From: a virus
IMG/VR virus record: IMGVR_UViG_3300027822_000043
Span: 1 to 20,567 of that record
Strand: one strand, 5' to 3'
Length of the DNA: 20,567 bases
The first letter of the stretch is position 1. Each line of letters begins with the position of its first letter. Positions 1 through 6,197 of the stretch are shown here, one piece after another. The notes under the pieces were generated by a model, which was given only the letters and a program-made list of their open reading frames with translations, had not been told where the DNA came from and ran no database searches. The position numbers and the translations under genes were made by a program.

Positions 1-1397
1 TGCGAGGGAATGATATAGCACCAGATAATGCCGGAATAGCCGCAATACCAATTAACCCATTATTAACGACAGACACAAGGCTTAATAATTTAGATGCGGC
101 TATAACCTCACGTGCCATAACGGGTGAATATGATGCTCGAATGCTTGCAATGCAGGCTGATCTTGATAATCCGAATCAATATAAGGCGGATATAACAGGA
201 TTAAATGATATTGGTATTGCGGATGTTCAGACAGCATTAACAAATCAAGGCTATACGGTTGGCCGTGCATCAAATCTTGATAATATGGATGTTGTTGTTT
301 CTTCGCGAGGCGTGGCAGGTGAATATGACGCAAGGTTTGTAACGGTACAAGCTGATTTAGATGATACAGGCCAATATAAAACCGATCTTACGCCGGTTAT
401 AAATTTAATAAATGGGCTTAATAATTTATCGCCAGGAGATGTAACCGCAGCAGTTCCAACAACAGCAGAAATAGAGGCGGCTTTAATTAATGAAGGTGAT
501 GGGCAACAGTTAATTGATGCCATTGTGACGTTAATAAATACAAACTTAGATTTGCCAGCTTTGGAGTTAATAGCGATTGCCGATGCTGTTAGAACTAATC
601 TTGCGGTTGAGCTGGCGCGTATAGATGTTGCTGTTTCATCGGTATCTGGTGTTGATGAGGCCGGATTACATGCTGGACTTACTTCATATACAGGTAAAGA
701 TGGCTATAAGGCTGATGTATCATTGTTAGGATTAGAAGCGACAAATCAATCTATACTTACGAAAGCGAATACATTAAATAATTATGATGATACCGCAATT
801 ACTGGTTTAATTAATAGCATAAAAGCTAAAACAGATCAATTTGTATTTACTGGTGCTAATGTTAATGCTGTCGCGCAGGTTGTTTCTGACAAGACAGGCT
901 ATGGCTTAACGGCAGGAGAAAGAACGGCTATTGCAGCCGCGGTAGAACAAGCTATTATTAATGATGCAGATGGACAAGCGGTTTTAAATGCAATTGTTGG
1001 TGCGATTGGCAATCAAAATGTTGATGAGGTTGCGTTAGTAGCCGCAATTCGGGTTGATTTAGAGCGCGCAGGTGGGAAAATAGATTTAATTCCTATAACT
1101 GACAGCGTGGCTGATTTAACGCCTGTATTAACGGCAATAGCCAGCTTAAATGATTTGGCAATTTCTGAAATACAAACCGCATTAACTAATCAAGGTTTAA
1201 CGGCAGCAAGAGCATTATTACTGGATCATCTTGATAAAGATATTTCGGCGGTTGAAGGTCTTTCAGAGGCAAATTTACATTTAGCGTTGGATAGTTATAC
1301 TAACAAGTCAGATTATAAGGATGGGCCAATATCAACAGTAGATAAAGATGATATTGCTAATAAGTCGGTTCAAGCACTAAAAGTAGAAATTTTCTAA
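1..1397 (+). CDS. Repeat-rich phage fibre-like structural protein (5' end outside window)
   Basis: The reading frame is open from base 3 with no start or stop before the first in-frame ATG at 141, and the repeat pattern already runs through bases 81-193, so this is the C-terminal part of a longer protein. At least 464 residues are visible. It is built of diverged repeats: LDNxDxxxSSR / GEYDAR / QADLD..QYKxD units, IQTALTNQG units, and DGQ..(L/I)xAIV units followed by R(T/V)(N/D)L. I recall such repeats from many prophage fibre or appendage proteins. There is little Cys or Trp, and the composition is rich in Ala, Asp, Leu and Thr. The gene lies upstream of the connector genes rather than after the tape measure, which suggests a neck or head appendage more than a tail-tip fibre; that is inference. 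It ends in a TAATG overlap with the next gene. Confidence 0.7.
   Translation, partial: RGNDIAPDNAGIAAIPINPLLTTDTRLNNLDAAITSRAITGEYDARMLAMQADLDNPNQYKADITGLNDIGIADVQTALTNQGYTVGRASNLDNMDVVVSSRGVAGEYDARFVTVQADLDDTGQYKTDLTPVINLINGLNNLSPGDVTAAVPTTAEIEAALINEGDGQQLIDAIVTLINTNLDLPALELIAIADAVRTNLAVELARIDVAVSSVSGVDEAGLHAGLTSYTGKDGYKADVSLLGLEATNQSILTKANTLNNYDDTAITGLINSIKAKTDQFVFTGANVNAVAQVVSDKTGYGLTAGERTAIAAAVEQAIINDADGQAVLNAIVGAIGNQNVDEVALVAAIRVDLERAGGKIDLIPITDSVADLTPVLTAIASLNDLAISEIQTALTNQGLTAARALLLDHLDKDISAVEGLSEANLHLALDSYTNKSDYKDGPISTVDKDDIANKSVQALKVEIF
81..1320 (+). repeat. Diverged internal protein repeats of the fibre-like gene
   Basis: Protein-level repeats are visible. Unit A (LDN/LNN ... GEYDAR ... 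QADLD ... QYK.D) occurs at about 81-193 and 276-389, with a weaker relative near 1233-1320 (LDKDISAV ... ANLHLALDSYT ... DYK). Unit B (QTALTNQG) occurs near 216 and 1161. Unit C (GDGQQLIDAIV and DADGQAVLNAIV, followed by an R..L segment) occurs near 496-620 and 964-1075. The motif LHAGLTSYTGKDGYKAD near 670-716 pairs with LHLALDSYTNKSDYK near 1276-1320. Nucleotide identity between copies is only partial, so these are old duplications and not a recent expansion. Confidence 0.6.
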
Positions 1398-1579
1398 TGC
1401 CAACATTTGAAAGCTTAGTTTTAAATGCAAGTCAATTGCCAACAGGCAATACATTTCAGGATCATATGAATAATTTATGTAATCAACGGCCTGTACAATT
1501 ATTTGATAATATGGTTGCTGAATTAGAAGAGGATTATGTTGCGGAGTTTTGTTGTGATTATACGGGTGGTGTCTGTTAA
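1397..1579 (+). CDS. Small protein of unknown function (60 aa)
   Basis: I do not recognise this protein. It is 60 aa, acidic in the middle (VAELEEDYVAEF), with cysteines near the middle (NLCNQ) and a C-terminal FCCDYTGGVC. No membrane segment or signal peptide is evident. It is believable as a gene because its ATG overlaps the previous stop by one base (TAATG) and its own stop overlaps the next ATG in the same way, so it fits exactly into a chain of coupled genes. No clear Shine-Dalgarno sequence precedes it, which points to translation by reinitiation after the fibre-like gene. It may be a partner or chaperone of its fibre-like neighbours, but only position suggests that. Confidence 0.55.
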   Translation: MPTFESLVLNASQLPTGNTFQDHMNNLCNQRPVQLFDNMVAELEEDYVAEFCCDYTGGVC

Positions 1580-1920
1580 TGGCGACTTTAAATAACATTA
1601 CGCGTAAACGTGGTGATAATCGTCGGCATGTTTTTACTATAAAAGACAAGCGAGGAATAATCGTTCCAATTAATGATTGGACAGCTTTTAGCTTAACAGT
1701 GGACCCAAATCAACATCCTATTGATAATACAGCAAATGTTGATGTTATTTCAGGGGCGTTTGTAAGTGATGGCACTGATGGTAAGGTGTATTTTACCCCA
1801 TCGAAAACAGTGCCAGTAGGTGATTATTATTATGATGCACAAGGGATTGATGGTAATAGTGAAACCTTTACTTTTTCAGACGGGACTTATATTGTCAGTC
1901 AAGACGTGGATAAAACATAA
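1579..1920 (+). CDS. BppU N-terminal-like baseplate/appendage protein (113 aa)
   Basis: The opening (ITRKRGDNRRHVFTIKDKRG) followed by alternating beta-strand-like segments and an ending in the form TFSDGTYIVSQDVDKT matches what I know of small phage proteins related to the N-terminal domain of baseplate upper protein BppU. In those, a charged RG(D/N) start leads into an Ig-like beta domain that attaches receptor-binding parts to the virion. The family call comes from remembered pattern, not a search. Here the domain stands alone, with no C-terminal extension. It is coupled by TAATG to genes on both sides and sits just after the repeat-rich fibre-like protein, so it may anchor that protein. 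A weak GGGTGG precedes the start. Confidence 0.55.
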   Translation: MATLNNITRKRGDNRRHVFTIKDKRGIIVPINDWTAFSLTVDPNQHPIDNTANVDVISGAFVSDGTDGKVYFTPSKTVPVGDYYYDAQGIDGNSETFTFSDGTYIVSQDVDKT

Positions 1921-2423
1921 TGGCTTTACAATTAGGCGTTAATTCTTATGTCATTGTTGCTGATGCGGATATTTATTTTTCTGATTCACTTAATGTTGAT
2001 GTGTGGCTGTTAACTGACCCAGCAGAGAAAAGTAAATCGCTGGTTACAGCTTCAAGGCAAATAAGTCTTTATGTAAAAGAGGACTGTAAATTACCTTTCA
2101 CACCACCTTTAACAAATGCTAATTTAGCTGCCGCCACGCAAGAGTTAGCTTTGGCCTTTTTAACTGATGCCAAACTTATTGTCGCAGGTAATGTCGGAAA
2201 GAATGTTAAAAGAGCAAAGGCAGGGAGCGCTGAGGTTGAATTTTTTAGTCCTAATGATGGTAATTCAAGTGCAACGCGATTCCCACCGAATGTAATGAAG
2301 TTATTGATAGAAGCTGGTTGTATCGATGGGTCAAATTTAACGGGTGTTATAGCAACAGGAACCGATGCAGAAAGTGGTTTTTGTGATCCTAATCCTTTTG
2401 GCCGTACTGTGGGTTATTATTAA
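1920..2423 (+). CDS. Head-tail connector, 'DnaT-like ssDNA-binding' phage family
   Basis: The N-terminus (GVNSYVIVADADIYFSDSLN then W and a run of helices with TASRQIS) matches a phage family often labelled DnaT-like ssDNA-binding protein, whose true role is thought to be a head-tail connector or adaptor resembling HK97 gp6. The middle is helical (TQELALAFLTDAKLIV); the C-terminal part (FPPNVMKLLIEAGCI) is also typical, placing a final helix after a basic loop. At 167 aa it is within the usual size. It would sit as a ring under the portal. TAATG overlaps on both sides couple it to its neighbours; there is no good ribosome binding site. An actual DNA-binding role is not supported by anything visible. 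Confidence 0.65.
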   Translation: MALQLGVNSYVIVADADIYFSDSLNVDVWLLTDPAEKSKSLVTASRQISLYVKEDCKLPFTPPLTNANLAAATQELALAFLTDAKLIVAGNVGKNVKRAKAGSAEVEFFSPNDGNSSATRFPPNVMKLLIEAGCIDGSNLTGVIATGTDAESGFCDPNPFGRTVGYY

Positions 2424-2788
2424 TGCCTGAATTATTTGGATTAGACATTGCTGGTATTATTGGGGATGAAATAGGACCTGGCGTTTTACCTGCGACATTG
2501 ATTAAAGTTACTCCTGGAGTACGTGATGTTAATGACTTGACATCAGGTATAAATCCAACAGAACAATCATTTGATGGTCGTGGTTTTATAGATAGTTATA
2601 GTGACTCACAGATTGATGGTACTTTGATAAAAATAGGTGATAGAAAAATAACGTTAATTGGAAGTACATTTGAAGCGATACCTGAACCAACTGATAAAAT
2701 TACTATTGAGGGGTTAACGCATCGAATTGTTAACCCAATAAAACGTGATCCGGCAGCGGCAACGTATGAATGCCAATGCAGACTATAG
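2423..2788 (+). CDS. Head-closure-like / neck protein (121 aa)
   Basis: The pattern LPATLIKVTPG near the N-terminus, then the phrase GRGFIDSYSDSQIDGTLIKI, GDRKITLIG, an EPTDKITIEG turn and the end IKRDPAAATYECQCR, is a conserved layout I associate with a small phage protein found beside the DnaT-like connector, with the beta-barrel look of head-closure or stopper proteins. The function is inferred from that neighbourhood and predicted beta structure. The start overlaps the previous stop as TAATG. The 3' end overlaps the MuF gene by 19 nt. There is no clear Shine-Dalgarno sequence, so low-level coupled translation is likely, as expected for a protein present in about six to twelve copies. Confidence 0.6.
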   Translation: MPELFGLDIAGIIGDEIGPGVLPATLIKVTPGVRDVNDLTSGINPTEQSFDGRGFIDSYSDSQIDGTLIKIGDRKITLIGSTFEAIPEPTDKITIEGLTHRIVNPIKRDPAAATYECQCRL

Positions 2789-3735
2789 AAAAGGTTGTAC
2801 TTGATCCAAGAGAGCGCCTTGAACAGCTTTTAGAAAAAGAAGAACGTAAGCTTAAGCGTGAATTTGTTGATGCTGTCCAGCATGTAAAAGACGATATACA
2901 GATAGAGCGTCTTTCAATATTAATAAACCAGGGACGATTTGAAGAAGCGATTGCATTGGCGGGTAGTATTCCTGTTGTTTTAGCAAGCGCTATAAATGAT
3001 ACGGTTGTAACCGCAGGACAAAACACAGCAAAGCAAATAGCAAAGGTAACAAAATTAGAAATCAGATTTGATCAAACAAATGATCGGGCTGTTAATCTAA
3101 TGCGGAATAATCGATTCAGATTGATTCGTGAATTTACAGATGGACAGAGAAATGCCACTAGAGCCGCATTAATTGATGGATTGCAACGCGGTTTAAATCC
3201 AAGAGATCAAGCGAGGGCTTTTCGTGGATCAATCGGATTAACTGAACGGCAAATGGGTTATGTTCATAATTATAGGAAATTGTTAGAAAATAATTCCTCA
3301 GATTCATTACAAAGGCGATTAAGAGACAGGCGATTTGATACAACGGTACGAAGATCAATTGATACTGATACGCCATTAACAAAAACTCAAATTAATAAAA
3401 TGGTTGGGCGCTATCAAGAGCGGTTTATTAAGCATCGGTCAGAAGTAATAGCCAGAACAGAGTCATTATCAGCAATTAATGAAGCGAATGATGAAGCGTT
3501 TCAGCAATCATTTGATGAGGGTATTTTAAATTCCGATGAATTGATTAATGAATGGTTAACTGCACGGGATTCAAGGGTTAGAGAGAGCCATAATGGAATG
3601 AATGGTCAGCAGCGTAAAGAAGGTGAGCCGTTTATAAGTGATGCAGGGAATTTGTTACGTTATCCAGGGGATAGAAATGCGCCAGGAGCGGAAACCATTC
3701 ATTGCCGCTGCACAAAAATTAGACGATTTTCATAA
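2770..3735 (+). CDS. Phage head morphogenesis protein, MuF / SPP1 gp7 family
   Basis: The C-terminal portion has the MuF signature: RTESLSAINEANDEA, then WLTARDSRVRESHNGMNGQ at about residues 260-280, and a closing GAETIHCRC motif with two cysteines near residues 312 and 314. The N-terminal half is helical and charged. In SPP1 gp7 and Mu gpF, proteins of this family bind the portal and are carried in small numbers inside the capsid, aiding assembly and DNA ejection. At 321 aa it is of ordinary length, with no toxin domain fused. The ATG at 2770 lies inside the preceding gene; a second ATG two codons on (2776) is possible. It is the last gene before a 192-nt gap. Confidence 0.85.
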   Translation: MPMQTIEKVVLDPRERLEQLLEKEERKLKREFVDAVQHVKDDIQIERLSILINQGRFEEAIALAGSIPVVLASAINDTVVTAGQNTAKQIAKVTKLEIRFDQTNDRAVNLMRNNRFRLIREFTDGQRNATRAALIDGLQRGLNPRDQARAFRGSIGLTERQMGYVHNYRKLLENNSSDSLQRRLRDRRFDTTVRRSIDTDTPLTKTQINKMVGRYQERFIKHRSEVIARTESLSAINEANDEAFQQSFDEGILNSDELINEWLTARDSRVRESHNGMNGQQRKEGEPFISDAGNLLRYPGDRNAPGAETIHCRCTKIRRFS

Positions 3736-3788
3736 AAGTTTGCAATTATTAAATAAGTGTGTTAACTTTTGATTAATAAGTGAATAAA

Positions 3789-3803
3789 CGCTAGTTCTTA
3801 GCG
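3789..3803 (+). repeat. Perfect inverted repeat in intergenic gap
   Basis: CGCTA and TAGCG form a 5-bp stem around a GTTCT loop. No T-tract follows, so it is not a terminator by itself. It could be an operator, an RNA hairpin or chance. Confidence 0.35.
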
Positions 3804-3833
3804 GAAATCACTTTCATCAGGCAAAAAAAGAAT

Positions 3834-3858
3834 AACCTCATTTGGGGTTTGTATTTTA
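3834..3858 (+). terminator. Possible weak Rho-independent terminator
   Basis: AACCTC (3834-3839) pairs with GGGGTT (3844-3849) to give a 6-bp stem including one T-G pair, with an ATTT loop, and is followed by the T-rich TGTATTTTA. An A-run precedes the stem, so it might act in the opposite direction too. The stem is short and the T-tract interrupted, so this is tentative. Its position about 100 nt after MuF and about 70 nt before the protease gene suits partial termination or attenuation. Confidence 0.35.
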
Positions 3859-3927
3859 ATGCTCCTATTGTGGGCTGTTAGATATTAATTTAAATGTGAA
3901 TTTAGGTTTTATCTATTTAAAAGGTTG

Positions 3928-4329
3928 ATGAAAAAAAACTTTAAAATTGATACAGAAATAGCTAAAGTTGATACTAACTTGGGCCTTGTCATGGGTTGGG
4001 CTATTATCTGTAAACAAGATGGTCAAGATTATTTTGATCTTCAAGAAGATCATATTCCAGAAGAGTCAATGTTAAAAGCAGCTACGGACTTTATGTTAAG
4101 TAGTCGAGCTATTAAAGATATGCATAGAGGCGAACCGTTAGAAGGTGCTGTTGTTTTTTCATTCCCATTAACAACTGAAATTGCAAAAGCATTTGATATC
4201 GAATCAAATAAAACAGGGCTTATGATTGCTATGAAACCTGGCAATGATGGAATATTAGAAAAATTTCGTAGCGGTGAATATACAGGTTTTTCGATTGGCG
4301 GTAGCCGTATAACAGAGGAGGTTGTTTAA
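3928..4329 (+). CDS. Prohead protease core, XkdF-like (peptidase S78_2 type)
   Basis: This 133-aa protein resembles the phage serine protease XkdF domain. It has EDHIPEESMLKAATDFM near residue 40, a KDMHRGE segment that supplies the candidate catalytic His, a beta strand with VVFSFPLT, and the closing GEYTGFSIGGSRI, whose FSIGG is typical of the strand holding the candidate catalytic Ser. Prohead proteases of this group cleave scaffold and trim capsid proteins during maturation. Unusually, the ORF stops just after FSIGG, and the EISxVDRPA strand that normally follows in the same domain starts the next ORF. I chose the ATG at 3928 over an in-frame TTG at 3925 because AAAAGG lies just upstream; the spacing to the ATG is only 3 nt, so initiation may be weak. 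The 3' end overlaps the next gene by one base. Confidence 0.75.
   Translation: MKKNFKIDTEIAKVDTNLGLVMGWAIICKQDGQDYFDLQEDHIPEESMLKAATDFMLSSRAIKDMHRGEPLEGAVVFSFPLTTEIAKAFDIESNKTGLMIAMKPGNDGILEKFRSGEYTGFSIGGSRITEEVV
4316..4321 (+). promoter_or_regulatory. Perfect Shine-Dalgarno sequence for protease-scaffold ORF
   Basis: AGGAGG lies 7 nt before the ATG at 4329, inside the last codons of the protease core gene. It is the strongest ribosome binding site in the window and shows that the downstream ORF starts independently despite the TAATG overlap. Confidence 0.8.
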
Positions 4330-5759
4330 TGGCAAAGAGGATATTACGTGAGTTTAAAATTGATGAAATAAGCTCTGTTGATAGACCGGCACAACAACCG
4401 GCAGTTAAAGTTATTATGAAGCGTCAAGACATTGAAAAAATGTATGAAAATGCAGTAATAACTGACCCTGATGATACAGGTCATTCCCATTTATTGTTTA
4501 TAGAAGGCAGAGCGGGTGAAACGTCTTATGCTCGCGGAGAAGGCGAAGATATGGGGCATGATCATCCGTTTATGGTTAATACAGATGGAACTATCACTAT
4601 TGGTGAGCAATTAGGCCATACACATAAAGTAAGTAGTCCTGATATTATTAATATATTAACTACGCTTGCATCATCAAAAATACTTGCCAGGGATATTGAT
4701 GGTGAGGCAATGGTTGCTTTAAAACAATACTCTACGGAAGAACGAGAAAACGCGATAAACAAGAAAGAATCATTACCAGATGGTTCTTATGTTATTAAAA
4801 ATGAATTAGATTTAAGTTCTGCAATTAAAGTGGTAAAAAAGGACGAAATCAATGTTGCTCAACATATTGCATCAAGAGCAGATGCGCTGGGGTTAACAAA
4901 AAAATTGCCTGATACGGAATTATTTAAGTTAGCTATTCAAAAAAACACCGCTGTAGATGGCGGTTTGAAATCGGAGAATAATATGTCTCAAACCAAGAAA
5001 GCCGCTGAATCTAGTGCGGGTGATGAAACAAATGTAATGGATGTAGAAGGGCTTAAGAAAGCCCAGGATGATCTTGAGGCAGCTAATAATCTGCTTGAAG
5101 AAACCAATAAATCACTTGATGAAGCAAAAGCCACAATTGCAAAAACTGAGTCATTAGCAACCATGAATGATGTGCAAAAAGCGCATTATGACACGTTGGA
5201 AGGTGAGGTTGCCGATGTATTTCTAGAAAAATCATTTGATGAAAGACAAGAAGCGCTTACTGAATTATCAAAAGCGAATAAGGTGATTTATAAGTCACTG
5301 GATGGCACTGAGTATAGAGCAAATGATGATGATCGTTTAGTAAAATTAGCTAAACGTGCTGATGAAGATCATAAGGCGTTACAAAAATCTTTGCTTGAAA
5401 AGAAAGAACTAGAGTTAACTAAACGTGCAGAAGATGAATTAAGTAATTTGCCTGGGAAAGTTGAAACGCATGTTTCTTTATTGAAAGCGATTGATAGCAT
5501 TAAGGATGATACTGAACGTGAAGAGTCATTAAAAGTGTTAAAAGCTCATAATGCGGCGATGTCAGGTGCATTTGAGACCGTTGGCAGTAGTGTTATTTCA
5601 AAAGGGAAAGAAGGTGGTGATCCTGTTGCTGAAATGGATGAGTTAGCAAAATCTTATGCTAAAGAGCATGATATGGAATATTATGATGCTTATGATGCCG
5701 TTGGTAAGAAAGAGCCAGAATTATTGCAAAAAGCAATAACTCATAAACAAGTTATTTAA
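4329..5759 (+). CDS. Protease C-terminal strand + His-rich segment + scaffold polyprotein
   Basis: This 476-aa protein is a mosaic. Residues 1-30 (REFKIDEISSVDRPAQQPA) are the strand that ordinarily completes a prohead protease domain. Residues 50-100 carry three GHxH motifs (GHSH 51-54, GHDH 76-79, GHTH 96-99). Residues about 138-195 (LPDGSYVIKNELDLSSAI ... HIASRADALGLT) resemble a small domain I know from phage capsid and protease proteins, probably DUF6582. From about 219 the chain is charged and helical, with a likely coiled coil at about 239-275, typical of scaffold. Scaffold guides capsid assembly and is then cleaved out. The perfect AGGAGG site suggests high expression. An internal start at 4983 probably makes the scaffold alone. 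How the full product is cleaved cannot be seen. Confidence 0.7.
   Translation: MAKRILREFKIDEISSVDRPAQQPAVKVIMKRQDIEKMYENAVITDPDDTGHSHLLFIEGRAGETSYARGEGEDMGHDHPFMVNTDGTITIGEQLGHTHKVSSPDIINILTTLASSKILARDIDGEAMVALKQYSTEERENAINKKESLPDGSYVIKNELDLSSAIKVVKKDEINVAQHIASRADALGLTKKLPDTELFKLAIQKNTAVDGGLKSENNMSQTKKAAESSAGDETNVMDVEGLKKAQDDLEAANNLLEETNKSLDEAKATIAKTESLATMNDVQKAHYDTLEGEVADVFLEKSFDERQEALTELSKANKVIYKSLDGTEYRANDDDRLVKLAKRADEDHKALQKSLLEKKELELTKRAEDELSNLPGKVETHVSLLKAIDSIKDDTEREESLKVLKAHNAAMSGAFETVGSSVISKGKEGGDPVAEMDELAKSYAKEHDMEYYDAYDAVGKKEPELLQKAITHKQVI
4940..4964 (+). promoter_or_regulatory. Possible -1 slip site and hairpin before the nested scaffold start
   Basis: An in-frame A_AAA_AAC heptamer (4940-4946, codons CAA AAA AAC) is followed at once by ACCGC (4947-4951) pairing with GCGGT (4960-4964). 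A -1 slip would add 11 codons and end at TAA 4979-4981, one base before the nested ATG at 4983. The same heptamer also occurs in frame at the starts of two other genes, where it is probably chance, and the hairpin has no spacer, so this is speculative. Confidence 0.25.
4973..4976 (+). promoter_or_regulatory. Ribosome binding site for nested scaffold
   Basis: GGAG lies 6 nt upstream of the in-frame ATG at 4983, within the coding sequence of the larger protein. Both core and spacing are good, better than for most annotated starts in the window. Confidence 0.6.
4983..5759 (+). CDS. Nested scaffold protein, in-frame internal start (258 aa)
   Basis: The ATG at 4983 is codon 219 of the larger ORF and has GGAG at 6-nt spacing. 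Translation from here gives MSQTKKAAESSAGDE, a polar flexible start, then a predicted coiled coil (KKAQDDLEAANNLLEETNKS), then charged helices to the shared C-terminus, which has several tyrosines (YAKEHDMEYYDAYDA). This has the form of a free-standing scaffold and parallels lambda, where scaffold Nu3 starts inside protease gene C and shares its C-terminus. In-frame overlap lets the phage make a few protease-linked scaffolds and many free ones. The existence of the start is inferred from the ribosome binding site, its position at the domain boundary and the lambda precedent. Confidence 0.6.
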   Translation: MSQTKKAAESSAGDETNVMDVEGLKKAQDDLEAANNLLEETNKSLDEAKATIAKTESLATMNDVQKAHYDTLEGEVADVFLEKSFDERQEALTELSKANKVIYKSLDGTEYRANDDDRLVKLAKRADEDHKALQKSLLEKKELELTKRAEDELSNLPGKVETHVSLLKAIDSIKDDTEREESLKVLKAHNAAMSGAFETVGSSVISKGKEGGDPVAEMDELAKSYAKEHDMEYYDAYDAVGKKEPELLQKAITHKQVI

Positions 5760-5776
5760 ATTAAGAGGATAAAATT

Positions 5777-6172
5777 ATGAGTAGTGAAAGTACACGGTCT
5801 ATTTCTTTACAGCCGACGGTTGCTAAGGTAATTAATGCTAATCGATTTGCTGTTTTAGCATCAGGTCTTGTTGATGAAGCTGGGGCAGGCGATGATGCAC
5901 TTGGTGTAACATTAAGTGAATCACCAGACTCAACAACAGCCGGTGCCGAGGCTGGTAGTGCGGCTATTTCAGTTGCTCTTCTTGATGGTGCCAAAGTTGA
6001 AGTTGAAGCTGGGGCTACAGTTGCATCAGATGCAAAGGTTGCCTCTGATGCAACAGGACGAGCAGTAACCGCAGCAACAGGTGATGCAATATTGGGAACA
6101 GCGCTTATTGGTGGTGCTGTAAATGAAGTAATAACGATCATTGCCGCAAAAGGCGCGGCTTTGTCAGCGTAA
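5777..6172 (+). CDS. Capsid decoration / cement protein, DUF2190-like (131 aa)
   Basis: The layout fits phage decoration proteins of the DUF2190 type: a short N-terminal arm, then small beta segments with much Ala, Gly and Val (FAVLASGLVDEAGAGDDALG, then VSLLDG-like and VEAGATVASDAKVASDATG turns), and an Ala-Gly-rich ending (LIGGAVNEVITIIAAKGAA). Such proteins bind the outside of the shell as trimers and stabilise it. It has almost no aromatic residues and no Cys. A good AGAGGA site at 5764-5769 stands 7 nt before the ATG, in line with a high-copy protein. It lies directly between scaffold and major capsid genes, which is the usual place. Long minus-strand reading frames opposite are shadows of its alanine codons. 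Confidence 0.75.
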   Translation: MSSESTRSISLQPTVAKVINANRFAVLASGLVDEAGAGDDALGVTLSESPDSTTAGAEAGSAAISVALLDGAKVEVEAGATVASDAKVASDATGRAVTAATGDAILGTALIGGAVNEVITIIAAKGAALSA

Positions 6173-6197
6173 CGTTTAATAAAACAGGAGTAATAAG

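Larger units (their letters stand above)
3736..3927 (+). other. Non-coding gap between MuF and protease genes
   Basis: These 192 bases hold no convincing gene and are the longest gap in the window, where most junctions overlap. They contain a perfect 5-bp inverted repeat (CGCTA at 3789-3793 with TAGCG at 3799-3803) and a second stem followed by T-rich sequence (listed separately). The rest is AT-rich. A break in an otherwise tightly packed operon is a natural place for a terminator plus promoter that separates neck genes from the capsid block, but I found no good -35/-10 pair. Confidence 0.5.

Noticed and set aside
100-333. Minus-strand open frames, including 100-333, 251-523, 1377-1649, 2730-3026, 5761-6141, 8768-8983 and 11702-12103
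   Set aside because: All lie opposite well-supported + strand genes, have no ribosome binding sites or recognisable products, and their composition follows from the opposing codons.
1920-2423. Reading the 167-aa protein as a replication protein related to DnaT
   Set aside because: The family label is historical; position among neck genes and the connector-like layout favour a structural role.
3868-3896. Possible promoter (TTGTGG and a TAAATG-like -10) before the protease gene
   Set aside because: Only about three of six bases match at each box, which is expected by chance in such AT-rich sequence.
3928-3945. A_AAA_AAC heptamer in the first codons of the protease core gene
   Set aside because: A -1 slip leads to a stop within two codons, and Lys-Asn codon pairs produce this heptamer often; no function is implied.
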